Source: PVC group bacterium (lineage in GTDB: Bacteria > Verrucomicrobiota > Kiritimatiellia > UBA8416). Taken from it: DNA of 10,957 nt. Below the pieces are notes generated by a model. That model was not told where the DNA came from. It did no database searches and saw only the letters and a program-made list of their open reading frames with translations. Positions 1-6,267 of this stretch are shown in pieces. Positions within the stretch are counted from its first letter, which is position 1. Every line of letters starts with the position of its first letter. The position numbers and the translations under genes are program-made. The DNA is taken from the NCBI GenBank assembly GCA_003567805.1, contig PWYP01000021.1, positions 1 to 10,957 on the forward strand, read 5' to 3'.

Positions 1-213
1 AAAACAGCCACCGTGGAGGCGGCGGGTCGGGCCTCGTTTGTACCGGGGCAACAAGATGGAGAGGTCGAGGTGCCTTTGCTCGTACCGGAAGATGTCGTGC
101 GGGTTCGACGCAGTTCACGTGGTGGACGTACACAAACACGGCGACAAACGCTGCATAAGGCGAACGATCCCGCAGGTGTCGCCAAGTTGGAGCTTTCGTA
201 TTATCGGTCGTAG
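1..213 (+). CDS. C-terminal fragment of an unidentified protein (5' end outside the window)
   Basis: An open frame runs from the left edge to a TAG at 211-213, giving about 70 residues with no upstream stop in view, so it is read as the tail of a longer gene. The first part (roughly residues 1-35) alternates hydrophobic and charged residues, as in a beta-rich domain. The second part is strongly basic (VRRSSRGGRTQTRRQ) and it ends in LELSYYRS. I do not recognise the family. The codons used resemble those of the certain genes nearby, which supports a real gene, but the fragment is short. It ends 20 bp before the stop of the convergent rnk gene, and no clear hairpin terminator lies between them. 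An internal GTG at 13 is available as a start, but no Shine-Dalgarno sequence is visible before it. Confidence 0.45.
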   Translation, partial: KTATVEAAGRASFVPGQQDGEVEVPLLVPEDVVRVRRSSRGGRTQTRRQTLHKANDPAGVAKLELSYYRS

Positions 214-233
214 GAGCCCTTCTCGCATTACAG

Positions 234-650
234 CTAGCGATCGAAATCGCCAGCTGCTTCGGGCTGATATAGTACTTTTACGATTTCGAGGCTTCTTTCG
301 CCAGAAGGGACTTTCCATGTGACCTGATCGCCTTCTTGGTACCCGAGAATCGCGGTTCCAACAGGTGCCAGAACCGAGATGTCGCCCCTGTCAATATTTG
401 CATTCTCTGGAAAGACAAGTGCATAGGTGATTTCCTCATGGGTAGAGACATCTCGCAAGAGCACTTTGGAGTTCATTGTGACTACATTAGCGGGAACTTC
501 TGCCGGCGCTACGATTTTGGCCCGCTTGAGTTCGGCGGAAAGTCCATCTAAATCACCGTGTGTCTTGTTGCCGGACGCTAGTGCAATTGCAATCAACTCA
601 TCCAATCTTTTTTTATCGAACTCGGTAATGAAAATTTGTCTTTCTGTCAT
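234..650 (-). CDS. rnk: Rnk-type regulator of nucleoside diphosphate kinase (GreA/GreB family)
   Basis: This 138-residue protein has the Rnk layout: a short helical N-terminal arm (about residues 8-47) and a Gre-type FKBP-like C-terminal domain (about 50-135). Diagnostic stretches are VVTMNSKV (56-63), VLAPVGTAILG (93-103) and the ending YQPEAAGD (128-135), which is almost identical to the end of proteobacterial Rnk. Known Rnk proteins bind RNA polymerase near the secondary channel. Their arm is shorter than that of GreA/GreB, so they compete with Gre factors rather than stimulate transcript cleavage; in E. coli Rnk affects nucleoside diphosphate kinase levels. The ATG is preceded by AAGGAGC (658-664) with about 7 nt spacing, which fixes the start. 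It is the last of five same-strand genes, 137 bp after murB, so it may have its own promoter. The stop is TAG at 234-236. Confidence 0.9.
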   Translation of the reverse strand: MTERQIFITEFDKKRLDELIAIALASGNKTHGDLDGLSAELKRAKIVAPAEVPANVVTMNSKVLLRDVSTHEEITYALVFPENANIDRGDISVLAPVGTAILGYQEGDQVTWKVPSGERSLEIVKVLYQPEAAGDFDR

Positions 651-787
651 GCTATCGGCTCCTTTTATCAGACTATCTAAAATTACACAAAAGCATCATG
701 TCGCTAATGGCAATATAGCCTTAGCAATAAATAATGCGAGCAAGAATCCTATTTCGTGGGGAGGCGAGATTTGTGCAGCCATGGGGT

Positions 788-1657
788 TCAGGGCGCATCA
801 ATAATTCTTTGTTCCGTTTCGAGCGTAATGCCAAAGCGATCGTACACGCGGCCTTGTATGTCTTTAATGAGAGCAAGCAAGTCGCGGCCACTACCCTGTT
901 CGATATTTTCGATGAAGCCGCTGTGTTTTGGAGAAACACGAAACCCACGATGCGTATGGCCCTTGAGTCCGAGCTCGTCGAGCATGGGGCCGACATATCG
1001 GCCGTTGGGTCGTTTGAACACACTCCCTGCATTGGGATATTCGCGAGGTTGTTTGGCCCAGCGCTCAGCTTTGATGCGATCCATTTTCTCTCGTATGTGC
1101 GTGGGGTTATCCTTGCGCAGTTGTACATCTGCAGAGATCACAATTTTTGTGGGGTCGTTCTGGAATAAGCTGTTGCGGTAGTGGAAGCCGGCTTCTTTTT
1201 TGGGGATGGTGTTGATTTGGTGGGTTTGGGTATCGAGGTAGGTAACGGTTTTCAGAATGCCAGATATATCTTCTTCGGGATAGCCAGCGTTCATGACAAT
1301 GGCTCCACCCATAGAACTCGGAATATCGTAAAATAATTCGAAACCGGCGAGGCTATGGGCGAGGGCAAACTCGCATACTGCTTGTGTGAAAGCGCCTGCC
1401 TCGATGGTAATGGTTTCGTTACGCACTTCGATTTTGCTCAGATTGCCATGAAAAATAATGAAGGGTGTTTCGTAGTGTTCGCGTGCGAGGACAATATTGT
1501 GGCCGCTACCGAGAATGATCGGTTTGGTATGGGATAGGTGACTGCGAAAAATCTCGGCCAGATCGGCAGCAGATTCCGGAAAGTATGCAATCCGGCAGCG
1601 CGCCGGTATGTTATACGAGTTAAAGCGCGTGAGGTCGCAGTTGTGAATCACTTTCAT
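788..1657 (-). CDS. murB: UDP-N-acetylenolpyruvoylglucosamine reductase MurB
   Basis: MurB uses FAD and NADPH to reduce UDP-GlcNAc-enolpyruvate to UDP-MurNAc in the cytoplasm, the second committed step of peptidoglycan synthesis. From the ATG at 1657 it has 289 residues. Visible signatures: FAD-domain loop ILGSGHN (48-54), DIPSSMGGAIVMNAG (111-125), YRNSLF (160-165), the catalytic-serine motif AGSVFKRP with Ser212, the GLKG...VSPKHSGFIEN block (about 230-251), and the C-terminal LETEQRI with the likely catalytic Glu (about 282). The length and lack of a large insertion suggest the shorter type II form. The FAD loops depart from the usual GGGSN and GTVGGA. The start is uncertain: the frame is open up to an ATG at 1726, giving 23 more basic, low-similarity residues and overlapping the upstream gene by 17 bp. 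Neither start has a good Shine-Dalgarno sequence. Family alignment favours 1657, since LTRFNSYNIPA begins soon after. Confidence 0.93.
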   Translation of the reverse strand: MKVIHNCDLTRFNSYNIPARCRIAYFPESAADLAEIFRSHLSHTKPIILGSGHNIVLAREHYETPFIIFHGNLSKIEVRNETITIEAGAFTQAVCEFALAHSLAGFELFYDIPSSMGGAIVMNAGYPEEDISGILKTVTYLDTQTHQINTIPKKEAGFHYRNSLFQNDPTKIVISADVQLRKDNPTHIREKMDRIKAERWAKQPREYPNAGSVFKRPNGRYVGPMLDELGLKGHTHRGFRVSPKHSGFIENIEQGSGRDLLALIKDIQGRVYDRFGITLETEQRIIDAP

Positions 1658-1709
1658 GAGCGTCAGACTATTGAATAAGGATCTTTTTCGAGGTGGGGTA
1701 TTTTCTTTT

Positions 1710-2120
1710 TTACATGGCTGCGCCACATGCCATCAAGCAGCGTGTACAGATATCCTTGCCTTCCTTGAGCTGAAGGATGGCCTCTTTGATTGCCTCGGGG
1801 TCCTGAAGTCTTTCCGCATGTGGATTTGATGTTATGTCCGAATCCTCTGCATCGTCCAGCTCGGACAGCATTGTGCGCAGCAAGGCTATGCGTTCTTGCT
1901 GCGCCGAGTCGGCCAGATCTGGTTTGTACTCTGGTGTCTTTTCTTCGATATGGTTTGGCGTATCGATGTATACCTCAGCTTGCTCCTGTTTGCGTGAATC
2001 TACAGAGGATACGTCCTCCTTTGATTGATTGTTTTCTGTACGTTTACATGAGCTGGCGACAATCGCGATTGCGATTATGCTGAAAGCAAAGATGGTGATG
2101 GGTTTTAATTGTGGCTTCAT
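1710..2120 (-). CDS. small predicted lipoprotein with a C-terminal cysteine cluster
   Basis: This 136-residue protein is not recognised. It has a lipoprotein signal peptide: a short basic start (MKPQLK), a hydrophobic stretch (about 8-22) and a lipobox-like VASSC with Cys25 as the likely lipidated residue. The mature part is hydrophilic and acidic, with low complexity around 28-70 and probable helices around 72-92 and 105-122. It ends CTRCLMACGAAM, placing Cys125, Cys128 and Cys132 in a C-x2-C-x3-C pattern at the extreme C-terminus. Such a cluster could bind a metal or form disulfides in the periplasm, but this is inference. The ATG at 2120 has an AGGA ribosome site about 8 nt upstream. It lies 74 bp after galU and just before murB, so an envelope role is plausible. 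An alternative is a fast-evolving lineage-specific lipoprotein with no conserved function. Confidence 0.75.
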   Translation of the reverse strand: MKPQLKPITIFAFSIIAIAIVASSCKRTENNQSKEDVSSVDSRKQEQAEVYIDTPNHIEEKTPEYKPDLADSAQQERIALLRTMLSELDDAEDSDITSNPHAERLQDPEAIKEAILQLKEGKDICTRCLMACGAAM

Positions 2121-2194
2121 TCTGTTTTCCTAGGATCTTGTGTTGCCGAAATGGTCGGACGAGCATACTTGCTCTTTGGTCTGCTATCTATCTG

Positions 2195-3067
2195 CTACAA
2201 CGTGGGGGCGAGTTTGCGAATATAGTCGGCAAGTTCCTCGCGCATTTCGGGATCGCGGAGGGCGAAGTCAATATTCGTCGTAACAAAGTCGGTTTTGTTG
2301 CCTACGTCGTAGCGTTTTCCTTCAAATTGCAGGCCGTAAGCCGTACGGGTTTGCAGCAGCGAACGAATTGCATCCGTGAGTTGGATCTCGTTGTTTTTAC
2401 CGCGCTGGGTTTCGGCGATAAACCCAAAAATTTCTGGTGTGAGAATGTAGCGCGCAGATACGGCGAGATTGGAAGGTGCTTCTTCGACGGTGGGCTTTTC
2501 GATGAGATCGGTTAGTTCCATGACGCCGTTTGTTGGGGAGGAGCCTTTGGCGATACCATAGCGGCTGACTTGTTCGCGCGGGACTTCTTGCAGCGCGATG
2601 ACAGGTGCGTCATGCGCGTCATGAATGTCGGCAAGCTGACGGGTGATGGGGCGATCCGTGGCAGACTCGATGATCGTGTCGCCAAGCAGTACGGCAAATG
2701 GTTCGTCGCCAACGTGATGCCGGGCGCAGTAGATGGCATCGCCCAGCCCGCGCATCTCGCGTTGCCAGACAAAATGAATGTCCGCCATCTCAGAGATTTG
2801 ACGAATGGATGCCAAACAAGAGGTTTTGCCGCTTTTTTCCAATTGTGCTTCGAGTTCCAGGCTGCGGTCGAAGTGTTCTTCGATCGCACGTTTGCCGCGT
2901 CCAATCACGATAATGATATCGGTAATGCCAGACTGTACGGCCTCGGTGACCACGTATTGAATTACGGGGGTATCTACCACGGGAAGCATCTCTTTGGGTT
3001 GCGCTTTTGTGGCAGGTAAAAACCGGGTTCCAAATCCTGCGGCAGGTATGACGGCTTTACGAATCAT
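2195..3067 (-). CDS. galU: UTP-glucose-1-phosphate uridylyltransferase (GalU type)
   Basis: GalU joins UTP and glucose-1-phosphate into UDP-glucose and pyrophosphate, supplying the sugar donor for envelope polysaccharides, glycolipids and UDP-glucuronate. The 290-residue length is normal. The nucleotidyltransferase signature is complete: GFGTRFLPATKAQPKEMLP (11-29) with the activating Arg and Lys, GLGDA (107-111), the metal-binding LLGDT (127-131), EKPT (190-193), NNEIQLTDAI (215-224) and KRYDVGNKTDF (241-251). The ATG at 3067 has AAAGGAA about 8 nt upstream. It follows the GHMP kinase gene by 109 bp on the same strand. If the two work together, this enzyme may accept glucuronate-1-phosphate as well as glucose-1-phosphate, because the plant pathway needs a broad-range UDP-sugar pyrophosphorylase after glucuronokinase. 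That is inference; the sequence itself reads as ordinary GalU. Confidence 0.95.
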   Translation of the reverse strand: MIRKAVIPAAGFGTRFLPATKAQPKEMLPVVDTPVIQYVVTEAVQSGITDIIIVIGRGKRAIEEHFDRSLELEAQLEKSGKTSCLASIRQISEMADIHFVWQREMRGLGDAIYCARHHVGDEPFAVLLGDTIIESATDRPITRQLADIHDAHDAPVIALQEVPREQVSRYGIAKGSSPTNGVMELTDLIEKPTVEEAPSNLAVSARYILTPEIFGFIAETQRGKNNEIQLTDAIRSLLQTRTAYGLQFEGKRYDVGNKTDFVTTNIDFALRDPEMREELADYIRKLAPTL

Positions 3068-3091
3068 GATTGCGTTCCTTTGGTGGTAGGC

Positions 3092-3110
3092 GTTAGGGAT
3101 TAGGGGTTAG
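3092..3110. repeat. short G-rich TTAGGG-like tract between the kinase gene and galU
   Basis: The plus strand reads GTTAGGGATTAGGGGTTAG, three imperfect copies of a TTAGGG-like unit. It lies just upstream of galU within the 109 bp gap, so the kinase-galU transcript would carry the C-rich complement. The function is unknown. It may be a small replication-slippage repeat and has no sign of being a mobile element. Confidence 0.4.
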
Positions 3111-3176
3111 AAGTTGGTTCTGGTTTTGTGTCGTTATGATGGCATGCGTGTTCGCTCGCTGTCCAAATTCTTGTCT

Positions 3177-4208
3177 TTAGTCTTCGGGCTTCGGTCTGTT
3201 GTCTGGAATGGGTGGGGAAATGATGGGTTGGAGAACATCGCACTTTAGTTTTGCGAGGGTTTGCTGCAATGCCTTGAGCATCGACTCGTCTTCGTAGGTG
3301 CCGATGATGGCACCGCCGGATCCGGTGAATTTAGCGCTGGCGCCTGTACTGCGAGCAGCCTCTACCATTTGTCGATTGCCTTCACCAACATCGTAGAGAG
3401 CGGCGCGTCGATCAAAGTTGGCGTTGAGGAGTTGGCCAAGTTTATGCCCTTCTCCTGCTAATAAACATGTGTGTGCCTGATCCGTGAGATCCGCCCAGAA
3501 GGCAATGGCCTCAAGTACTTCGGGGTCTTTGCGTATGAAGCGTTGCCGTAAGTTGTTGTGAACAATTTCTGACCCCTCGGAGAGGTCGCGTCGATAGGCA
3601 ATGTAAAGAGGCGGCAAAGTGGCTGGATCGATGGGTATATAATTTCCGTAGCCTGCGTTTTCCATCATTTCTTGATTAAAGTCCATGTATACCAAGCCAC
3701 CGTAGGCCTGTGCCACGCGGTCCTGGAGCCCTGCGGAGATACCGAGTTCTTCCGTTTCTACCGCGAGTACAAGGTTGGCGAGTTCCGGGTGGGGTATGGA
3801 AACATGATAGCATTCCATGAGACATCTGAGGCAGGCGGTAATGATGGCGCTGGAGCCGGCAAGTCCGACTTGATGGGGGATATCGGACGTATAGTGTAAT
3901 GTGAAGTTCCGGTCATGTAACGGGTATCCGTGTTCGGTTGCATAATCATAAAACTTTTTAACGGAAGCTTTTAGTAGGCGTATGCCCCCGTAATACCCAA
4001 AGCTATTTACATCTCGTGCGAGCTCGTCGATGCCGTTAAAGCGGGAGTGATCACGGCGATTCGGGAGAATTTCCAGGTCAGGGGTTTCATAGAGCACAAC
4101 ATCGGCGCGGAAGTTGGTAAAGGTGAGAGCAATGGTTTTGCCGTAGTAGCCATCGGATGGATTTCCGATGAGTGCGCCGCGCGCGAAGGCGTTTTGTCGA
4201 ATCATCAT
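3177..4208 (-). CDS. GHMP-family sugar kinase, glucuronokinase-like
   Basis: This 343-residue protein has all three GHMP kinase motifs: the N-terminal GALIGNPSDGYYGKT (11-25), the ATP-binding loop DIPHQVGLAGSSAI (109-122) and the C-terminal AKFTGSGGAIIG (292-303). Beyond these it matches plant glucuronokinase block by block from memory: NPSDxYxGKT, GYYGGIRLL (71-79), NFTLHYTSDIP (101-111), ELGISAGLQDRVAQAYGGLVYMDF (about 154-177), LPPLYIAY (198-205) and NFDRRAALY (264-272). Plant glucuronokinase phosphorylates D-glucuronate at C1, giving glucuronate-1-phosphate for UDP-glucuronate synthesis. The next gene is GalU, a nucleotidyltransferase able in principle to take the next step. An alternative substrate, such as another uronic acid or a heptose phosphate, cannot be excluded. 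The first ATG (4206-4208) has AAGGA about 10 nt upstream; a second ATG follows immediately. The gene is divergent from ectA. Confidence 0.85.
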   Translation of the reverse strand: MMIRQNAFARGALIGNPSDGYYGKTIALTFTNFRADVVLYETPDLEILPNRRDHSRFNGIDELARDVNSFGYYGGIRLLKASVKKFYDYATEHGYPLHDRNFTLHYTSDIPHQVGLAGSSAIITACLRCLMECYHVSIPHPELANLVLAVETEELGISAGLQDRVAQAYGGLVYMDFNQEMMENAGYGNYIPIDPATLPPLYIAYRRDLSEGSEIVHNNLRQRFIRKDPEVLEAIAFWADLTDQAHTCLLAGEGHKLGQLLNANFDRRAALYDVGEGNRQMVEAARSTGASAKFTGSGGAIIGTYEDESMLKALQQTLAKLKCDVLQPIISPPIPDNRPKPED

Positions 4209-4243
4209 GTTATGCGTGTCCTTGTGAGTTGCTGCATGCTGGG

Positions 4244-4273
4244 TTTGTAGCAGAGGCGGGTGTCTGGTGTCGA
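4244..4273 (-). promoter_or_regulatory. candidate sigma-70 promoter for the kinase-galU gene set
   Basis: On the minus strand a TCGACA box (4268-4273) is followed after 18 nt by TGCTACAAA (4244-4252). This is an extended -10 (TG-n-TACAAA) with a five-of-six match in the -35. Transcription would start near 4237, leaving a leader of about 30 nt with the AAGGA ribosome site before the ATG at 4208. It was found by eye only. Confidence 0.42.
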
Positions 4274-4284
4274 GAGCTGAGTGC

Positions 4285-4313
4285 TGCTTGAGATTGACGA
4301 TTTGTTGTAAAAT
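4285..4313 (+). promoter_or_regulatory. weak candidate promoter for ectABC
   Basis: On the plus strand TAAAAT (4308-4313) is a good -10 match, five of six. Seventeen nt upstream is only the poor -35 TGCTTG (4285-4290). Better -35-like hexamers, TTGAGA (4288-4293) and TTGACG (4294-4299), sit too close to it. A strong -10 with a weak -35 is common for osmotically induced or sigma-S-dependent promoters, which would suit ectoine genes. A second possible -35 is TTGAAA (4343-4348), without a convincing -10. The leader to the start at 4427 would be about 105 nt. Confidence 0.25.
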
Positions 4314-4326
4314 GCTTGTCAGGGCG

Positions 4327-4401
4327 AAGGAGGTCCTTTAGGTTGAAAGACACATTTTTGTGGTAGGTATGCCCTCGGGGCTACTGTATCCGCGCGGGTA
4401 G
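4327..4401 (+). other. ectA leader with inverted repeats
   Basis: Three short self-complementary elements lie before ectA: AAGGA-GG-TCCTT (4327-4338), GCCC-TCG-GGGC (4371-4381), and the 8 bp palindrome CCGCGCGG (4390-4397) flanked by CTAC (4381-4384) and GTAG (4398-4401). The last ends only 5 nt before the ectA ribosome site. They could be an operator or form RNA hairpins affecting translation. Arms of 4-5 bp are short, so this is only suggestive. Confidence 0.25.
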
Positions 4402-4406
4402 AAACA

Positions 4407-4414
4407 AAAGGAGG
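4407..4414 (+). promoter_or_regulatory. Shine-Dalgarno sequence that decides the ectA start
   Basis: AAAGGAGG is a near-perfect ribosome site. The first in-frame start after it is GTG at 4427, 12 nt away. The alternative ATG at 4463 is preceded only by TGAGGA at 2 nt, too close to work well. The site therefore favours the upstream GTG. Confidence 0.7.
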
Positions 4415-4426
4415 CAGGGAAGGTGT

Positions 4427-4963
4427 GTGTTGGCCGGTGGCCACGAAGCACGCGTGAGGATAATGACGGCAGCAAAAGAAATAACGGTTCGTGCTCCATG
4501 CCTGAAAGATGGCGGGAAATTGATGGAATTAGTGCATGCAGCGGGCACGCTGGATGTTAATTCTTCTTACTTATATTTTTTGCTGGCAGACCACTTTTCC
4601 TCAACCTGCGCCTATGCAGAGGCAGAGGGCGAACCGGCTGGTTTCGTTACTGCTTATCGATTACCGGATGACCCTGCCTGTCTTTTTGTCTGGCAAATCA
4701 CGGTTTCTCCGGCTTTCCGGGGGTGTGGGATCGGTCAGAAACTACTCGTAGATTTGGCCGGGCGCCCATGGTTCCGTGAAATTCAGCGGGTTTGCTGTAC
4801 AATCAGCCCATCGAATGAGGCGTCACGGCGACTTTTTGCCAAGTGGGGAGAATCCTTGGGTGGTCATTGGCATGAAACGCCGTATCTTCGTGCGGAAGAT
4901 CTGGGGGCTACACATGAGGATGAACCGATGCTGACGATTGAACTTTCGCATGGTGGTGCATAA
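4427..4963 (+). CDS. ectA: L-2,4-diaminobutyrate N-gamma-acetyltransferase (ectoine synthesis)
   Basis: EctA transfers acetyl from acetyl-CoA to 2,4-diaminobutyrate, giving N-gamma-acetyl-diaminobutyrate, the second of the three dedicated ectoine steps. It is a cytoplasmic single-domain GNAT enzyme; 178 residues is slightly long for the family. EctA-specific blocks are LDVNSSYLYFLLADHF (42-57), GFVTAYRLP (72-80), FVWQITVSPAFRGCGIG (87-103) with the acetyl-CoA loop RGCGIG (98-103), and TISPSNEASRRLF (115-127). The start is probably GTG at 4427 because of the strong ribosome site. Starting at ATG 4463 would remove 12 residues and none of the conserved core. It is first in ectABC, 17 bp before ectB, and divergent from the glucuronokinase-like gene. 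Confidence 0.93.
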   Translation: MLAGGHEARVRIMTAAKEITVRAPCLKDGGKLMELVHAAGTLDVNSSYLYFLLADHFSSTCAYAEAEGEPAGFVTAYRLPDDPACLFVWQITVSPAFRGCGIGQKLLVDLAGRPWFREIQRVCCTISPSNEASRRLFAKWGESLGGHWHETPYLRAEDLGATHEDEPMLTIELSHGGA

Positions 4964-4980
4964 CAAGATAGGGGATAACA

Positions 4981-6267
4981 ATGAACATTGAACTTTTTGA
5001 AAAATATGAATCGAATGTACGCGGCTATATTCGTTCCTTTCCGACGATTTTTGATCGGGCAGAGGGTGCCACGATCTGGGATGTTGATGAAAAGCCCTAC
5101 ATTGACTTTTTTGGTGGGGCGGGCTCGCTGAATTATGGCCATAATCATCCCGTCGTGAATGAGGCATTGATTGCCTATATCAAACGTAATGGCATTAGTA
5201 ATGCGCTGGATAAGGCCACGGTTGCCAAACATGATTTTCTCGTTGCGTTGCAGGATGTAATTCTGAAACCACGCGGTCTGCACTACAAGGTGCAGTTTGT
5301 GGGGCCGACTGGCACCAATGGCGTGGAAACGGCGCTCAAGCTGGCGCGGAAGAAAATGCAGCGCAGCACGGTGGTTTCGTTCACCAATGCGTATCATGGC
5401 CATACTTTGGGTGCTTTGGCGGTGACCGGCAATGAAATGTATCATGATAGTTATTATGGCGTGCCATTGAATGTGACCAAGATGCCATATGATAACTACT
5501 TTGACCACGACATGGACAGTGTTGACATGCTGCGACACTATCTGGAGGACGGTAGTTCGGGATTTGAAACGCCAGCGGCTGTGATTGTGGAGTCAATTCA
5601 AGGCGAGGGTGGCGTGAATGTGGCCAGTGCGGAATGGCTTCGGAAACTGAATCTGCTTTGTGACGAAAAAGAAATTTTGTTGATTCTGGACGAAATTCAG
5701 GTTGGCAATGGTCGCACGGGCGACTTTTTCTCGTTTGAGCGAGCGGGTATTAAGCCGGATATTATCACGCTATCCAAATCGATCGGCACGGGATTGCCGA
5801 TGTCGATCGTGTTAATGCGCGATGATGTTGATGTATGGGAGCCGGGAGAGCATACAGGGACGTTTCGTGGCAATAGCCATGCTTTTATCTCCGGTGCCGC
5901 CATGATCAAGCATTACTGGCAAGATGATGCCTTTTCCAAAGAGATCCGGGAAAAGGGCAAGAAAGCGGAAGAACGATTTCGTGCGATTCGCGCGCGTCAT
6001 CCAGACCATTTTTCGGATGTACGCGGTCTCGGCATGATCTGGGGTATCGAATCCTCGATTAAAGATTTTTGCGGCTTGGTTTCTCATGAAGCATTTGAGC
6101 GTGGTTTGTTGATGGAGACTGCAGGATCCGAGGGACAGGTTCTCAAGTTTTTGGCACCCTTGGTGATTTCCGAGGCGGAATTGGACAAAGGGTTTGATAT
6201 TCTGGATGAGGCTGCTGCTGCCGCCGTAGCCAAGGAGCAAGCCGGTGCTTTAGAGGAGGCAGAATGA
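4981..6267 (+). CDS. ectB: diaminobutyrate-2-oxoglutarate transaminase (ectoine synthesis)
   Basis: EctB is a PLP-dependent class III aminotransferase that converts L-aspartate-beta-semialdehyde and glutamate to L-2,4-diaminobutyrate and 2-oxoglutarate, the entry step to ectoine. The 428-residue length is typical. Visible features are GGAGSLNYGHNHP (45-57), the phosphate-binding GPTGTNGVE (108-116), AYHGHTLGALAVTG (137-150), ESIQGEGGVNVA (204-215), LDEIQVGNGRTG (236-247) with PLP-contacting Asp237 and Gln240, the Schiff-base Lys266 in TLSKSIGTGLPMS, and the EctB-typical HTGTFRGNSHAF (291-302). The ATG has AGGGGA (4970-4975) 5 nt upstream. It follows ectA by 17 bp and overlaps ectC by 4 bp, so the three are probably co-transcribed and ectC is translationally coupled. 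Confidence 0.97.
   Translation: MNIELFEKYESNVRGYIRSFPTIFDRAEGATIWDVDEKPYIDFFGGAGSLNYGHNHPVVNEALIAYIKRNGISNALDKATVAKHDFLVALQDVILKPRGLHYKVQFVGPTGTNGVETALKLARKKMQRSTVVSFTNAYHGHTLGALAVTGNEMYHDSYYGVPLNVTKMPYDNYFDHDMDSVDMLRHYLEDGSSGFETPAAVIVESIQGEGGVNVASAEWLRKLNLLCDEKEILLILDEIQVGNGRTGDFFSFERAGIKPDIITLSKSIGTGLPMSIVLMRDDVDVWEPGEHTGTFRGNSHAFISGAAMIKHYWQDDAFSKEIREKGKKAEERFRAIRARHPDHFSDVRGLGMIWGIESSIKDFCGLVSHEAFERGLLMETAGSEGQVLKFLAPLVISEAELDKGFDILDEAAAAAVAKEQAGALEEAE

Noticed and set aside
214..233. Terminator between the left-edge frame and rnk
   Set aside because: The 20 bp gap contains no stable GC-rich hairpin followed by a T run on either strand.
651..787. A clear promoter for rnk in the gap after murB
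   Set aside because: Several AT-rich -10-like boxes exist on the minus strand, but none has a -35 at acceptable spacing, so only the ribosome site was kept.
721..1128. Open frames on both strands overlapping the end of murB (minus 721-1128, plus 734-1181)
   Set aside because: The MurB frame contains the catalytic motifs; the others lack any domain and share its codons in other phases.
3092..3110. Reading the TTAGGG-like tract as telomeric sequence
   Set aside because: Only three imperfect units lie between ordinary bacterial genes, with no chromosome end in view.
3177..4208. Calling the GHMP kinase a galactokinase, mevalonate kinase or homoserine kinase
   Set aside because: The flanking blocks (GYYGGIRLL, ISAGLQDRVAQAYGG, LPPLYIAY) fit glucuronokinase much better, and the galactokinase N-terminal signature is absent.
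4864..5538. A 224-codon open frame on the minus strand across the end of ectA and the start of ectB
   Set aside because: It is His- and Met-rich with no recognisable domain and is antisense to strongly conserved EctB sequence.
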